From the NCBI RefSeq assembly GCF_004342265.1, contig NZ_SMCS01000010.1:39458-103457 (forward strand): DNA of 64,000 bases. Direction: 5' to 3'. A program made the position numbers and the translations under genes. The first letter of the stretch is position 1; every line of letters begins with the position of its first letter. Shown in pieces: positions 1-7,952 of the stretch. This stretch comes from Luteibacter rhizovicinus (GTDB lineage Bacteria; Pseudomonadota; Gammaproteobacteria; Xanthomonadales; Rhodanobacteraceae). The notes under the pieces were generated by a model that saw only the letters and a program-made list of their open reading frames with translations, had not been told where the DNA came from and ran no database searches.

Positions 1-1164
1 CTGTTGGCCACCCGGTTGGACGAAGAGGGCGGATGGGCCGACGATGCGCCTCGCGTCGATCTGCCCGAAGTGACCGAAGCGCTACACGGCAAGCCGGCCA
101 CTGCGTGGCGTGCGGGTGAATCGCGCGGCAGCGTGGTCCTCGCGGCCGCAATGCCGATCGAAGTAAAGGGAGAGTCGCGTGGCGTCGTCCTGCTCGAACA
201 ACCGAGCCGCGCCGTGCCGCTGCTCGCCAATCGCGCGCTGTTCGGCCTGTTGCTGACCAGTTTCGCCGTCCTGCTGATCGCCGGCGGCGTTCTGCTGCTG
301 TTCGCCACGCGCCTGACGATCCGGCTGCGCCGTCTGCGCAACGCCGCCGAACGCGCACAAGACAACGACGGCAAGCTGGACGGTCCTTTCCCGCTGATCG
401 ATGCCGAAGACGAACTGGGCGATCTGGCCCGCAGCTTCGCGCGGCTGTTCGATGTGGTCGGCAGTTACACCGACTACCTGCGCACGCTGGCATCCAAACT
501 TTCCCACGAACTCAATACGCCGCTGGCCATCGTGAAGTCGTCGCTGGACAACCTCGATCACGCCGGCCTGCCGCCCGAGGCGCAGCCGTATCTGCTGCGC
601 GCCCGCGACGGCGTCGCCCGACTCGGCGCCCTGGTCCGCGCCATGAGCGAAGCCAGCCGCATGGAACGCGCCATCGCCTCCGCCGAGGCGGAAGACGTGA
701 ACATGGCCGACATCGTGCGCGGCTGCGCCGAGGGCTACCGCTCGGTAGCCGGTGCCCGCCACATCGAATGCATCCTGCCGCCGGGGCCGGTATCCATGCA
801 TGTCTCGCCCGAGCTCATAGCGCAGGCACTCGACAAGCTGTTCGACAACGCACTCTCGTTCACCCCGGCCGACGGCTGGCTCCGTATCGCCCTGAAGCCG
901 ACCACGGACGGGGCGGATATCGAACTGGCCAATCAGGGGCCATCCCTGCCCACTGCCATGCAGGGCCGGCTCTTCGATTCCCTGGTCAGCCTGCGCGACA
1001 AAGCCACCCCCGGCGACGCGCCGCATCTGGGCCTGGGCCTTTACGTGGTTCGCCTCGTCGCCGAACGGCACCAGGGCAGCGCCAGCGCGCGAAATCTCGA
1101 GGACGGGTCCGGCGTCGTGTTTACGCTGCACCTGCGCGGGTTGCCGAGGCAGAGGCTGGGATAG
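1..1164 (+). CDS. Sensor histidine kinase, C-terminal part (5' end outside window)
   Basis: The reading frame is open from base 1, so the N-terminal sensor part lies upstream. In order one sees the end of an extracytoplasmic segment, one membrane helix (about residues 75-105), a HAMP-like linker, a HisKA dimerisation domain with the H-box LSHELNTPL, and a HATPase domain with N-box (LFDNALSF) and G-box (HLGLGLYVV). It would autophosphorylate on the H-box histidine and pass phosphate to a response regulator, probably encoded upstream. The wording of the H-box and G-box regions reminds me of the kinases assigned to proteobacterial dedicated sortase systems, but the partner genes are not in view, so that is a guess. 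It ends 63 bases before trpE. Confidence 0.9.
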   Translation: MLATRLDEEGGWADDAPRVDLPEVTEALHGKPATAWRAGESRGSVVLAAAMPIEVKGESRGVVLLEQPSRAVPLLANRALFGLLLTSFAVLLIAGGVLLLFATRLTIRLRRLRNAAERAQDNDGKLDGPFPLIDAEDELGDLARSFARLFDVVGSYTDYLRTLASKLSHELNTPLAIVKSSLDNLDHAGLPPEAQPYLLRARDGVARLGALVRAMSEASRMERAIASAEAEDVNMADIVRGCAEGYRSVAGARHIECILPPGPVSMHVSPELIAQALDKLFDNALSFTPADGWLRIALKPTTDGADIELANQGPSLPTAMQGRLFDSLVSLRDKATPGDAPHLGLGLYVVRLVAERHQGSASARNLEDGSGVVFTLHLRGLPRQRLG

Positions 1165-1227
1165 ATCCCCAAAATTCGCCGCCCGCCCCCTACAATCCAA
1201 GACCCACCTGCCATCCGAACGCCCCCC

Positions 1228-2703
1228 ATGCTGTCCCGAACCGAATTCGACGCGCTGGCTGCCCAGGGCAATACGCGCATTCCGCTGGTGCGCGAGGTCT
1301 TCTCCGATCTCGACACGCCACTGTCGGTGTACCTGAAACTGGCCGATGGCCCGTACACCTTCCTGTTCGAATCGGTCGAAGGCGGCGCCACCTGGGGACG
1401 CTATTCCATCATCGGCCTGCCCGCGCGACGGGTATATCGCCTGCGCGGTCACGAGCTGGAAGTGGAGGAAAGTGGCGAAGTCGTCGAGCGGCGTCATCTC
1501 GAAGATCCGCTGGGTGAGATCGAAACGCTGCGCAAGCAGTACGAAGTGCCGAAGCTGCCGGGTCTGCCGGACTTCACGGGCGGCCTGGTCGGCTACTTCG
1601 GTTTCGAGACGATCGGGTACATCGAAAAGCGGCTGGCGCAGTGGGACAAGCGCGACGAACTCGGCACCCCCGATGTCCTGTTGATGCTGGCCGAGGAAGT
1701 CGCCGTTTTCGACAACCTCAAGGGCCGCCTGTATCTCATCGTGCATGCCGATCCATCGCGGCCGCAGGCCTACGCCGAAGCATCGCGACGTCTCGACGCG
1801 CTGGCGTTCCGCCTGCGCCAGAGCGGCGCATCGTACCCGCAGATGCTGCAACCGGCCGTGCTCGACGAAGCCGACTTCAAGTCCTCGTTTACCCGCGAGG
1901 AATACGAAGCCATGGTCCGCACGGCGCAGGAATACATCCGCGCCGGCGACATCTTTCAGGTCGTACCCTCGCAACGTCTGAGCGTCGGCTTCCATGCGCG
2001 TCCGGTGGACGTCTATCGCGCCTTGCGCGCGATGAATCCCTCGCCTTACATGTTCTTCATCGACATCGGTACGACGCAGATCGTTGGTTCGTCGCCCGAA
2101 ATCCTCGTGCGGCTGAAGGACGGTCGCGTCGTCCTGCGCCCCATCGCCGGCACGCGCAAGCGCGGCGCCGACGAAGCCGAGGACAATGCGCTCGAAGCCG
2201 AACTGCTGGCCGATCCGAAAGAGCGTGCCGAACACCTGATGCTGATCGACCTCGGTCGCAACGATGTCGGCCGCGTCAGCAAAACGGGTACGGTCGAGCT
2301 CGCCGAATCGTTCGTCGTCGAACGCTATTCGCATGTCATGCATATCGTGTCGCAGGTCGAAGGCGATATCCGCGACAACCTGTCGTACATGGACGTTATC
2401 AAAGCGACGTTCCCCGCCGGCACGGTCAGCGGCGCGCCGAAAATCCGCGCGCTGGAAATCATCCAGGAACTGGAGCCCTTCAAGCGGAACATCTACGCGG
2501 GCGCCATCGGCTGGCTGAACTGGTGGGGCGACGCCGACACGGCCATCGCCATTCGCACCGCCGTTATCCAGGATGGCCGACTGCACGTGCAGGCCGGTGG
2601 CGGCATCGTGTACGACTCTGATCCCGCCGCCGAGTGGGAAGAGACGATGAACAAGGGCAGGGCACTGTTCCGTGCGGTTGCGCAGGCGGCGAAAGGTCTA
2701 TGA
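1228..2703 (+). CDS. trpE: Anthranilate synthase component I
   Basis: 491 residues, normal length. It converts chorismate to anthranilate, the first step of tryptophan synthesis, using ammonia from a TrpG subunit that is not encoded here. The N-terminal domain has the FESVEGG stretch that in TrpE lies at the tryptophan feedback site. The C-terminal chorismate-binding domain shows PIAGTRKRG, IDLGRNDVGRVS, PAGTVSGAPK and the late QAGGGIVYDS motif. A possible -10 box (TACAAT, 1191-1196) lies upstream, but there is no good Shine-Dalgarno before the ATG. The stop overlaps the next start as ATGA, so the following gene is translationally coupled. No leader peptide rich in Trp codons is evident in the 63-base gap. 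Confidence 0.97.
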   Translation: MLSRTEFDALAAQGNTRIPLVREVFSDLDTPLSVYLKLADGPYTFLFESVEGGATWGRYSIIGLPARRVYRLRGHELEVEESGEVVERRHLEDPLGEIETLRKQYEVPKLPGLPDFTGGLVGYFGFETIGYIEKRLAQWDKRDELGTPDVLLMLAEEVAVFDNLKGRLYLIVHADPSRPQAYAEASRRLDALAFRLRQSGASYPQMLQPAVLDEADFKSSFTREEYEAMVRTAQEYIRAGDIFQVVPSQRLSVGFHARPVDVYRALRAMNPSPYMFFIDIGTTQIVGSSPEILVRLKDGRVVLRPIAGTRKRGADEAEDNALEAELLADPKERAEHLMLIDLGRNDVGRVSKTGTVELAESFVVERYSHVMHIVSQVEGDIRDNLSYMDVIKATFPAGTVSGAPKIRALEIIQELEPFKRNIYAGAIGWLNWWGDADTAIAIRTAVIQDGRLHVQAGGGIVYDSDPAAEWEETMNKGRALFRAVAQAAKGL

Positions 2704-3371
2704 AACGCCTGTCGACCGTAGCGGCACTCGCTACCATGCTTGCTGTCGGCACCGCCGATGCGCGCGGGCCACAGGAACCGTGGACCGACGACTTCGATTC
2801 GCGCGTCCAGGCGCTGGCGCTGCTGGAATCGCTCAATGCCGACCTGCTCAGCCATGCCAGCGCCACGTTGACGCTGGAGCGCTGGTGCGGCGACCACCGT
2901 ATGGCCGATACGCCGAAGATCGTCGCCAACCGCGTGCAGGGTGCCGATAAGGCGTTACCCGAAGGCGCGCGCGCCGAACTGGGCATCGGTGCCGACGAAC
3001 CCGTGCGGTACCGGCGTGTGCAGCTCGCCTGCGGCGGCCATGTGCTGTCCGAAGCCGACAACTGGTACGTCCCGTCGCGTCTTACGCCGGAGATGAACCG
3101 CATTCTCGACACTACCGATCAGCCTTTCGGCAAAGTGGTGCAGGCGCTTGGTTTCCGCCGGCAGACCAAGAGTGCCGACCTGTTGTGGTCGCCATTGCCC
3201 AAGGGCTGGGAAAACGGCGCGATATTGCCTCCGTCGAAGAAGACGCTGTTGATCATTCCGCACGAAGTACTCCAGCACCGCGCCGTCCTCTATACCGCCG
3301 AAAACCAACCCTTCAGCCTGGTAGTGGAAACCTACACGGCCGAAGTGCTGACCTTTCCGCGCAGCCGGTAA
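2700..3371 (+). CDS. Secreted chorismate-lyase-like (UbiC superfamily) protein
   Basis: 223 residues. Residues 1-23 form a Sec signal peptide ending in ADA. The rest has the layout of the chorismate pyruvate-lyase/UTRA fold: SATLTLERWC near the N-terminus, a YRRVQLACGG strand, an NWYVPSRLT segment, a PFGKVVQALGF helix and a closing VVETYTAEVL strand, which line up by eye with UbiC. UbiC itself is cytoplasmic and makes 4-hydroxybenzoate from chorismate. An exported relative is odd because chorismate is not expected in the periplasm. The start codon overlaps the trpE stop (ATGA), so it is made together with a chorismate-using enzyme. Function is not established; a ligand-binding role without catalysis is equally possible. 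Confidence 0.7.
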   Translation: MKRLSTVAALATMLAVGTADARGPQEPWTDDFDSRVQALALLESLNADLLSHASATLTLERWCGDHRMADTPKIVANRVQGADKALPEGARAELGIGADEPVRYRRVQLACGGHVLSEADNWYVPSRLTPEMNRILDTTDQPFGKVVQALGFRRQTKSADLLWSPLPKGWENGAILPPSKKTLLIIPHEVLQHRAVLYTAENQPFSLVVETYTAEVLTFPRSR

Positions 3372-3388
3372 GAGCTCACAGCCTAGCC

Positions 3389-3423
3389 TGCTCTCTGCTC
3401 TCTGCTCTCTGCTCTCTGCTCTC
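3389..3423. repeat. Heptanucleotide tandem repeat (TGCTCTC x5)
   Basis: Five exact copies of TGCTCTC run without a break in the gap after the UbiC-like gene, next to the first REP-like pair. It is noncoding. Such a 7-mer array could vary in copy number by slippage, but no gene start lies close enough for an obvious phase-variation role. Confidence 0.9.
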
Positions 3424-3427
3424 TAGC

Positions 3428-3577
3428 TTTCTGTGGGAGCGCGCCTGCGCGCGAAAGCCAACGGAGCGAAGACGCCGTGGCTCACATCGCGAGCCCGGAC
3501 TTCCGGCTACGAGTGTTGTGCATCGCATCGCTGCTCCGTTGGCTTTCGCGCGCAGGCGCGCTCCCACAGAAAGCTCA
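3428..3577. repeat. REP-like inverted pair, copy 1
   Basis: A forward unit (TGTGGGAGCGCGCCTGCGCG, then CGAAAGCCAACGGAGCGAAG) at about 3432-3471 and its reverse complement at about 3532-3575 enclose about 60 bases of variable sequence. Each unit contains its own short palindrome (GCGCGCCTGCGCGC). The same pair recurs at 5237-5380, 9572-9713 and 11158-11300, always between genes, as in REP/BIME elements. The rest of the 3372-3697 gap holds a small hairpin (3591-3608) and no gene I can support before the next start. Confidence 0.9.
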
Positions 3578-3697
3578 GAGAGAGGGCCACGGCAAACGAG
3601 GGTTTGCCAATGTACGAGGCATACCCCATCCAGCCGAGTTGACCCCACCCCCCGCCTGGGAGGAACCTGCCAGCGCAGGGTGCGGAGGAGGGCACAT

Positions 3698-4192
3698 ATG
3701 GCAAGCACGCCATCCCGCGGGTACGCCGCGGTCGACAACCTGGGCAAGCTACGGGCGATGGCGGAGTTCCTCACCATCGGTCCGGGCGCCGATACACCCG
3801 TGCGCAGCATCGACGGCGCTATCGGCGCGGCCACGCGCTGGGTCGAACTATCCGATACGCACCAGGCCGAAGCCATGTGGCAGGCCGCCGACGACATGAT
3901 GCGTCAGCTCGTACCGCTTGCCGACTGGGTTCGCTACCTCATCGGCGTGCGCGCGCAACTGGGCAGACTCCGCTCGCGCGACTGGTTCGAAATCGTCCGC
4001 GTGTGCAACCCCAATGGGCTGCCCGCCGGCGATTATCTCAACGTCGTCTTCCACGCCAGCTATCGGCAGGGCGCGGTCTACGAAACGATCTCGCTGGCAC
4101 CCACGCCGGCCGGCTGGTCGCCCGTCGGCTACGTCATCCGCCCGGTGCAGCCGGACACCATGGGCTACAACGCCTCGTCCAACGCCATATAG
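3698..4192 (+). CDS. DUF4019-like protein
   Basis: 164 residues, no signal peptide in the chosen start. The ATG follows a strong GGAGGAGGGC ribosome site. The second half has the features I associate with DUF4019: a WVRYLIGVRAQLGRLRSR helix, PAGDYLNVVFHASY, and a closing GWSPVGYVI strand (small cystatin/NTF2-like folds of unknown function). DUF4019 proteins usually carry a signal peptide. This one begins instead with about 30 polar residues, so either it is a cytoplasmic variant or the true start differs. Its 3' end overlaps the convergent hydrolase gene by 28 bases. Confidence 0.7.
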   Translation: MASTPSRGYAAVDNLGKLRAMAEFLTIGPGADTPVRSIDGAIGAATRWVELSDTHQAEAMWQAADDMMRQLVPLADWVRYLIGVRAQLGRLRSRDWFEIVRVCNPNGLPAGDYLNVVFHASYRQGAVYETISLAPTPAGWSPVGYVIRPVQPDTMGYNASSNAI

Positions 4193-5160
4193 AAACGCTC
4201 CGGCGCTTCCAGCATCGGCGAATGGCCAAGTCCTTCGAGCGGAATCAACTTCGCCCCCGGAATACGCGACGCGGCCTCCTTGCCCAGCGCGGGATAGTCG
4301 CCAAGCTTCGCCGCCACATCGGCTGGCGCCAGATCCCTGCCGACGGCTGTACGATCGCGCTGCCCGATGATCAGCACCGTTGGCACGCGGATATCGGGGA
4401 ATTCGTAAACCACCGGCTGCGTAAATACCATGTCGTACGTCAGCGCACCGGCCCATGCGGCCGTCTCGCGCCCGCCGCCCTCGTACATGCCCGCCTGCAG
4501 CGCTACCCAGCGGCTGTACTCAGGCCTCCAGTTCCCGCCGTAGTAACTCTTCAGCTGATAGGCCTTGATGCTCGCGAAACTGGTTTTCAGTTCGTTCGCA
4601 TACCAGTCGTCCACGCTGCGCCAGGGCACGCCCTTCGCCTTCCAGTCTTCCAGCCCGATCGGGTCTACCAGTACGAGCTTCTCGACACCTTGCGGGAACA
4701 TCAGCGCGTATCGCGCCCCGATCATGCCGCCCATCGAGTGAGCGATCATCGTCACTTTGTCCGCTCCCAGACTCGCCAGTAGCGCGTGCGTATTCGCGGC
4801 AAGCTGGTGGATGCTGTACTGATAACCGCGCGGTTTGGACGATTTGCAGAAGCCAATCTGATCCGGCACCACGACGCGATAGCCCTTGTCACGCAGCCGT
4901 TCGGCTGTCGCCGTCCAATACGGCGCGCAGAAATTCTTCCCATGCAGCAATACGGCGGTGCGCCCGTTCGGGTGCGCGGGTTTCAGATCCATATACGCCA
5001 TCTGCAATGTCTGCCCCTGGCTATGCACCTCGAAGAACTGCGCGGGGTAGGGATAGTCGTACTTCTCCAGCCGAGCGCCGAGCGCGGTGATGCTGGGTGC
5101 ATCGTCGGCGAAAGCGGGGCAGGCGAGGAGCAGGGAGGTGGCGAGAAGAAGGCGGCGCAT
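4165..5160 (-). CDS. Exported alpha/beta-fold hydrolase
   Basis: 331 residues. The start is placed at the ATG that begins a clear signal peptide (MRRLLLATSLLLACPAFA), not at an upstream in-frame codon 16 residues earlier. An oxyanion-hole type LLHGKNF, the nucleophile elbow GHSMGG (Ser), and a late GLGHSPMLE giving the catalytic His mark a serine hydrolase. A DRTAVG region probably supplies the acid. Such periplasmic hydrolases act on esters or lactones; the substrate cannot be read from sequence. It is transcribed alone, and its 3' end overlaps the DUF4019 gene. Confidence 0.9.
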   Translation of the reverse strand: MRRLLLATSLLLACPAFADDAPSITALGARLEKYDYPYPAQFFEVHSQGQTLQMAYMDLKPAHPNGRTAVLLHGKNFCAPYWTATAERLRDKGYRVVVPDQIGFCKSSKPRGYQYSIHQLAANTHALLASLGADKVTMIAHSMGGMIGARYALMFPQGVEKLVLVDPIGLEDWKAKGVPWRSVDDWYANELKTSFASIKAYQLKSYYGGNWRPEYSRWVALQAGMYEGGGRETAAWAGALTYDMVFTQPVVYEFPDIRVPTVLIIGQRDRTAVGRDLAPADVAAKLGDYPALGKEAASRIPGAKLIPLEGLGHSPMLEAPERFYMALDEAL

Positions 5161-5236
5161 GACGTGTTCTCCAGCGAAAGCCCACAGCCTACTGCGGGTG
5201 AGAGTCAACGGAGCGCGATGCGTATGAGCTGACCTG

Positions 5237-5380
5237 TTGTGGGAGCGCGCCTGCGCGCGAAAGCCAACGGAGCGAAGATGCCATGCGTGACATTCGCAGC
5301 CCGAAGCGCGGGCTCGCGAAGGGGCTCATCCCGCTTCCCCGCCCTGCTGGCTTTCGCGCGCAGGCACGCTCCCACAGAAA
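5237..5380. repeat. REP-like inverted pair, copy 2
   Basis: The forward unit lies at about 5237-5279 and the inverse at about 5343-5378, separated by some 63 bases. The inverse arm lacks part of the CCGTTGG segment and has one change in the GC-rich core. It lies between the hydrolase start and the next gene, in a gap of 323 bases (5161-5483) that holds nothing else I recognise. Confidence 0.88.
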
Positions 5381-5483
5381 GCAAATCGTGGACGATTCGC
5401 ACAGAAAATCGCGGCACAACCTCACGTATTTTCGATGCGATAATCGCGCCCCGTCGGCACGCCATCAGGAGGACAACGCCCCG

Positions 5484-5825
5484 ATGAATACCTCAAGCGA
5501 ATACACCCGCCCACCCATGACGCGCGGCGTCGATCCGCAGCGCATGAACTGGCTCTGGCAACTGGTGTTGCAGTCGACGCACCTCGACCCGCAGCGCGTA
5601 CGCGAAGCACTGAACGCGGTTGGCATTCCTGCGACCGACGCGCGCATCGAAAGCTGGTCGGTCCCCGATCGCGCCGACAATTATTTCCCGCTGACTCTTG
5701 CAGAGATGGAGCGCAATCTCCGCGCGCTGGTAGCGCTGGAAATCGCCGAAGCCCGCCGTGCGGCATCGGCATCGGACGAATCGCCCCGCGATTCGTCCGA
5801 CCAGCGCTTAACCGATCAGGCGTAG
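5484..5825 (+). CDS. Small protein of unknown function, weakly DUF1456-like
   Basis: 113 residues, preceded by an AGGAGGA ribosome site eight or so bases before ATG. The central part (residues about 20-80) has an alternation of a helix, a VGIPATDARIESW segment, and YFPLTLAEMERNLRALVALE. This resembles the repeat of DUF1456 (short helical proteins with an L-x-x-x-G-x-x-x-W pattern), but there is only one unit here and I would not insist. The C-terminus is Asp/Ser-rich and polar. The last 10 bases overlap the convergent aminopeptidase gene. Confidence 0.6.
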   Translation: MNTSSEYTRPPMTRGVDPQRMNWLWQLVLQSTHLDPQRVREALNAVGIPATDARIESWSVPDRADNYFPLTLAEMERNLRALVALEIAEARRAASASDESPRDSSDQRLTDQA

Positions 5826-7192
5826 CGCTCGGACAGGAACCGGAAGAACGCGCGCAGACCCTGCGCTTCGCCGCCACGCGGATGACCCGGCCGGTCGCTG
5901 TCGTTCCACGAATACGTGTCCAGGTGCATCCAGTCGACGTTGTCCGGCACGAAACGCTCGAGATAGAGCGCGGCCGTCACAGCGCCGGCATGGCGCGACG
6001 GTCCCGCATTCGCGAAGTCGGCGATAGACGACTCCAGCATGCGGCGATACGGACGCCACAGCGGCAAGCGCCATAACGGATCGGCCACGAGGTTGCCCGC
6101 GGCGATAACCTCGTTCGCCAACCCGTCGCGATTGGTGAACAGTGCGGGCAGCTCGGGTCCCAGCGCGACACGTGCGGCGCCCGTCAGCGTGGCGAAGTCC
6201 ACGATCAGATCGGGCTCCTGTTCGGCGGCGTAGGTCAGCGCGTCGCACAGCACCAGTCGGCCTTCGGCATCCGTATTGTCGATCTCGACCGAATAGCCGG
6301 CGCGCGTCACGACGACTTCGCCGGGACGCATGGCATTGCCGGCAACAGCGTTTTCCACGGCGGGGACCAGCAGCGTCAGACGCACCGGCAGCTTCGCCTG
6401 CATGATCAGGCCGGCGAGCGCGATGGCATGCGCGGCGCCGCCCATGTCCTTCTTCATCCAGCGCATACCGTCGGCCGGTTTCAGGTCGAGGCCGCCCGTA
6501 TCGAAGCACACGCCCTTGCCGATGATGATCAGTTTCGGATGCGTTGCCTTGCCCCAGGTCAGTTCGATCAGGCGTGGCGGTCGATGACTTGCGCGGCCCA
6601 CGGCATGAATCGTCGGAAAGTTCTCTGCCAGCAACTCATCGCCGACCCACTCGCGGAATGTCGCCTTGTGCGCGATCGCGTGCGCCTTCACCGCGGCAGC
6701 CAGATGCTCCGGCCCCATATCTTCGGTGGGCGTATTCACCAGATCGCGCACCTGCGCGGTGGCATCGATCAGGGGCGCGAGTGTCTTCAGCGTTGCGCCG
6801 TCCACCGTCAGCTGCGCCGGCGCACGCGGTGCCTTGCGATAGCGGTCGAAGCCGTAGGCGCCAAGTGCCCAGCCCAGGGCGGCCAGCAGTCGATCGTCGA
6901 CGACGCCCTCGTCCGCCAGCTCGTAGCTGCCGACCGGAAGTCGATAGGGCAGGCCGGCGATGGCCGATAGCGGATCGGCGCGATCCACGGCGACCAGCAC
7001 GCGGGCGAGGCCGCCCTTCGCATCCGGTAGCAGCGCGACGTTGCCCACGGTCGGACGGAATCCGATGGTTTCCAGCCATTGTTTCTGCGTCGCATCCAGC
7101 CGCCCTTCGGTGGCGGGCATGCCGGCCGTATCGACGGTTTCGACAGGAATAAAGGCATGCTTCCCGGATTTACGTTCGATCAGCGACGACAT
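5816..7192 (-). CDS. M17 family leucyl aminopeptidase
   Basis: 458 residues. The C-terminal catalytic domain has the two-metal signature: GKGVCFDTGGLDLKP (Lys and Asp ligands), MKKDMGGAAHAIAL, and the M17 hallmark NTDAEGRLVL. The N-terminal domain is shorter and divergent, which fits the PepB-like branch in Xanthomonadales more than E. coli PepA. It would remove N-terminal residues from peptides in the cytoplasm. It is the third gene of a minus-strand run: PstS-LysM, HAD phosphatase (26 bases upstream), then this gene. Confidence 0.93.
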   Translation of the reverse strand: MSSLIERKSGKHAFIPVETVDTAGMPATEGRLDATQKQWLETIGFRPTVGNVALLPDAKGGLARVLVAVDRADPLSAIAGLPYRLPVGSYELADEGVVDDRLLAALGWALGAYGFDRYRKAPRAPAQLTVDGATLKTLAPLIDATAQVRDLVNTPTEDMGPEHLAAAVKAHAIAHKATFREWVGDELLAENFPTIHAVGRASHRPPRLIELTWGKATHPKLIIIGKGVCFDTGGLDLKPADGMRWMKKDMGGAAHAIALAGLIMQAKLPVRLTLLVPAVENAVAGNAMRPGEVVVTRAGYSVEIDNTDAEGRLVLCDALTYAAEQEPDLIVDFATLTGAARVALGPELPALFTNRDGLANEVIAAGNLVADPLWRLPLWRPYRRMLESSIADFANAGPSRHAGAVTAALYLERFVPDNVDWMHLDTYSWNDSDRPGHPRGGEAQGLRAFFRFLSERYA

Positions 7193-7218
7193 GTGGCCTC
7201 CAGATGCCTGCGGTGCGC

Positions 7219-7944
7219 TCACCGCGCGTTGGGATGAGTGTGGATGGACGGATCCGACGCACGCAACGCGTCCAGCCAGTCGGCCAGTGCGGTCATGTCG
7301 GTGAATTCGAGATCGGGCGCGGGACCGTGCGACCAGCGTTCGCCCGTGCGATTGAGCCAGGCCGTCGCCAGTCCCGCTTCGCGGGCACCGACCACGTCCA
7401 GCAGCGGGTCGTCGCCGACATGCAGGATGTGCTGGGGCGCGATACCGAGACGTTCGGCCGCGGCGCGGAAAATCTGCGGATGCGGCTTGGCCACGCCTTC
7501 GCCGCTGGCGCTCAGGCGCTCGCGAAAGAAATGGTCCAGGCCGATGACTTCGAGATCCGCATTGCCGTTGCTGATGCTGGCGATCGGCAGATGCGCCGCG
7601 ATGCGTTCCAGCGCGGCAAGCGAATCGGGATAAAGCTCCACGCGGTTGCGCGCGGCGAAATAGATCGACCACAGCTCGTCGACCGGCGCATCGTCGATGC
7701 CGCAGGCCGCGAACGCGTGCCGGATGGTCAGGCGACGCTGCTCGCTGAAGTCGTGGGAAAGATGGGTGTTTTCCAGCGCGATGCGATCGCGCAGTTCGCG
7801 CATGGCCTCGATGGGCCATGCCGTCGCCACCGTGGGATGGTGTTCGCGCAGCCAGGCATCCACGCAGCGCTCGGCCTCGATCAGGGCGGGCAGAACCGGC
7901 CAAAGGGTGTCATCGAGGTCGAGCGATACCGCGTGGATTTGCAT
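7219..7944 (-). CDS. HAD-family hydrolase (YigB-like)
   Basis: 241 residues. Motif I is SLDLDDTLW (nucleophile Asp and acid/base Asp), motif II is ASISNGNAD, and motif III/IV lies in KPHPQIF...HVGDDPLLDV. An all-helical cap lies between motifs I and II, as in the YigB/subfamily I group, many of which dephosphorylate FMN or small sugar phosphates. The gene starts 8 bases after the stop of the PstS-LysM gene and is followed by the aminopeptidase, so one operon is likely. Confidence 0.9.
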   Translation of the reverse strand: MQIHAVSLDLDDTLWPVLPALIEAERCVDAWLREHHPTVATAWPIEAMRELRDRIALENTHLSHDFSEQRRLTIRHAFAACGIDDAPVDELWSIYFAARNRVELYPDSLAALERIAAHLPIASISNGNADLEVIGLDHFFRERLSASGEGVAKPHPQIFRAAAERLGIAPQHILHVGDDPLLDVVGAREAGLATAWLNRTGERWSHGPAPDLEFTDMTALADWLDALRASDPSIHTHPNAR

Positions 7945-7952
7945 CGATGGGC

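Noticed and set aside
82..2586. Long minus-strand open frame opposite the kinase and trpE
   Set aside because: It lies antisense to two clear genes, has Arg/Gln/Asp-rich nonsense content and no ribosome site; high-GC DNA gives such shadows.
3389..3423. Phase-variable switch by the 7-mer repeat
   Set aside because: The array is outside any frame and about 270 bases from the next start, so slippage would not change a reading frame.
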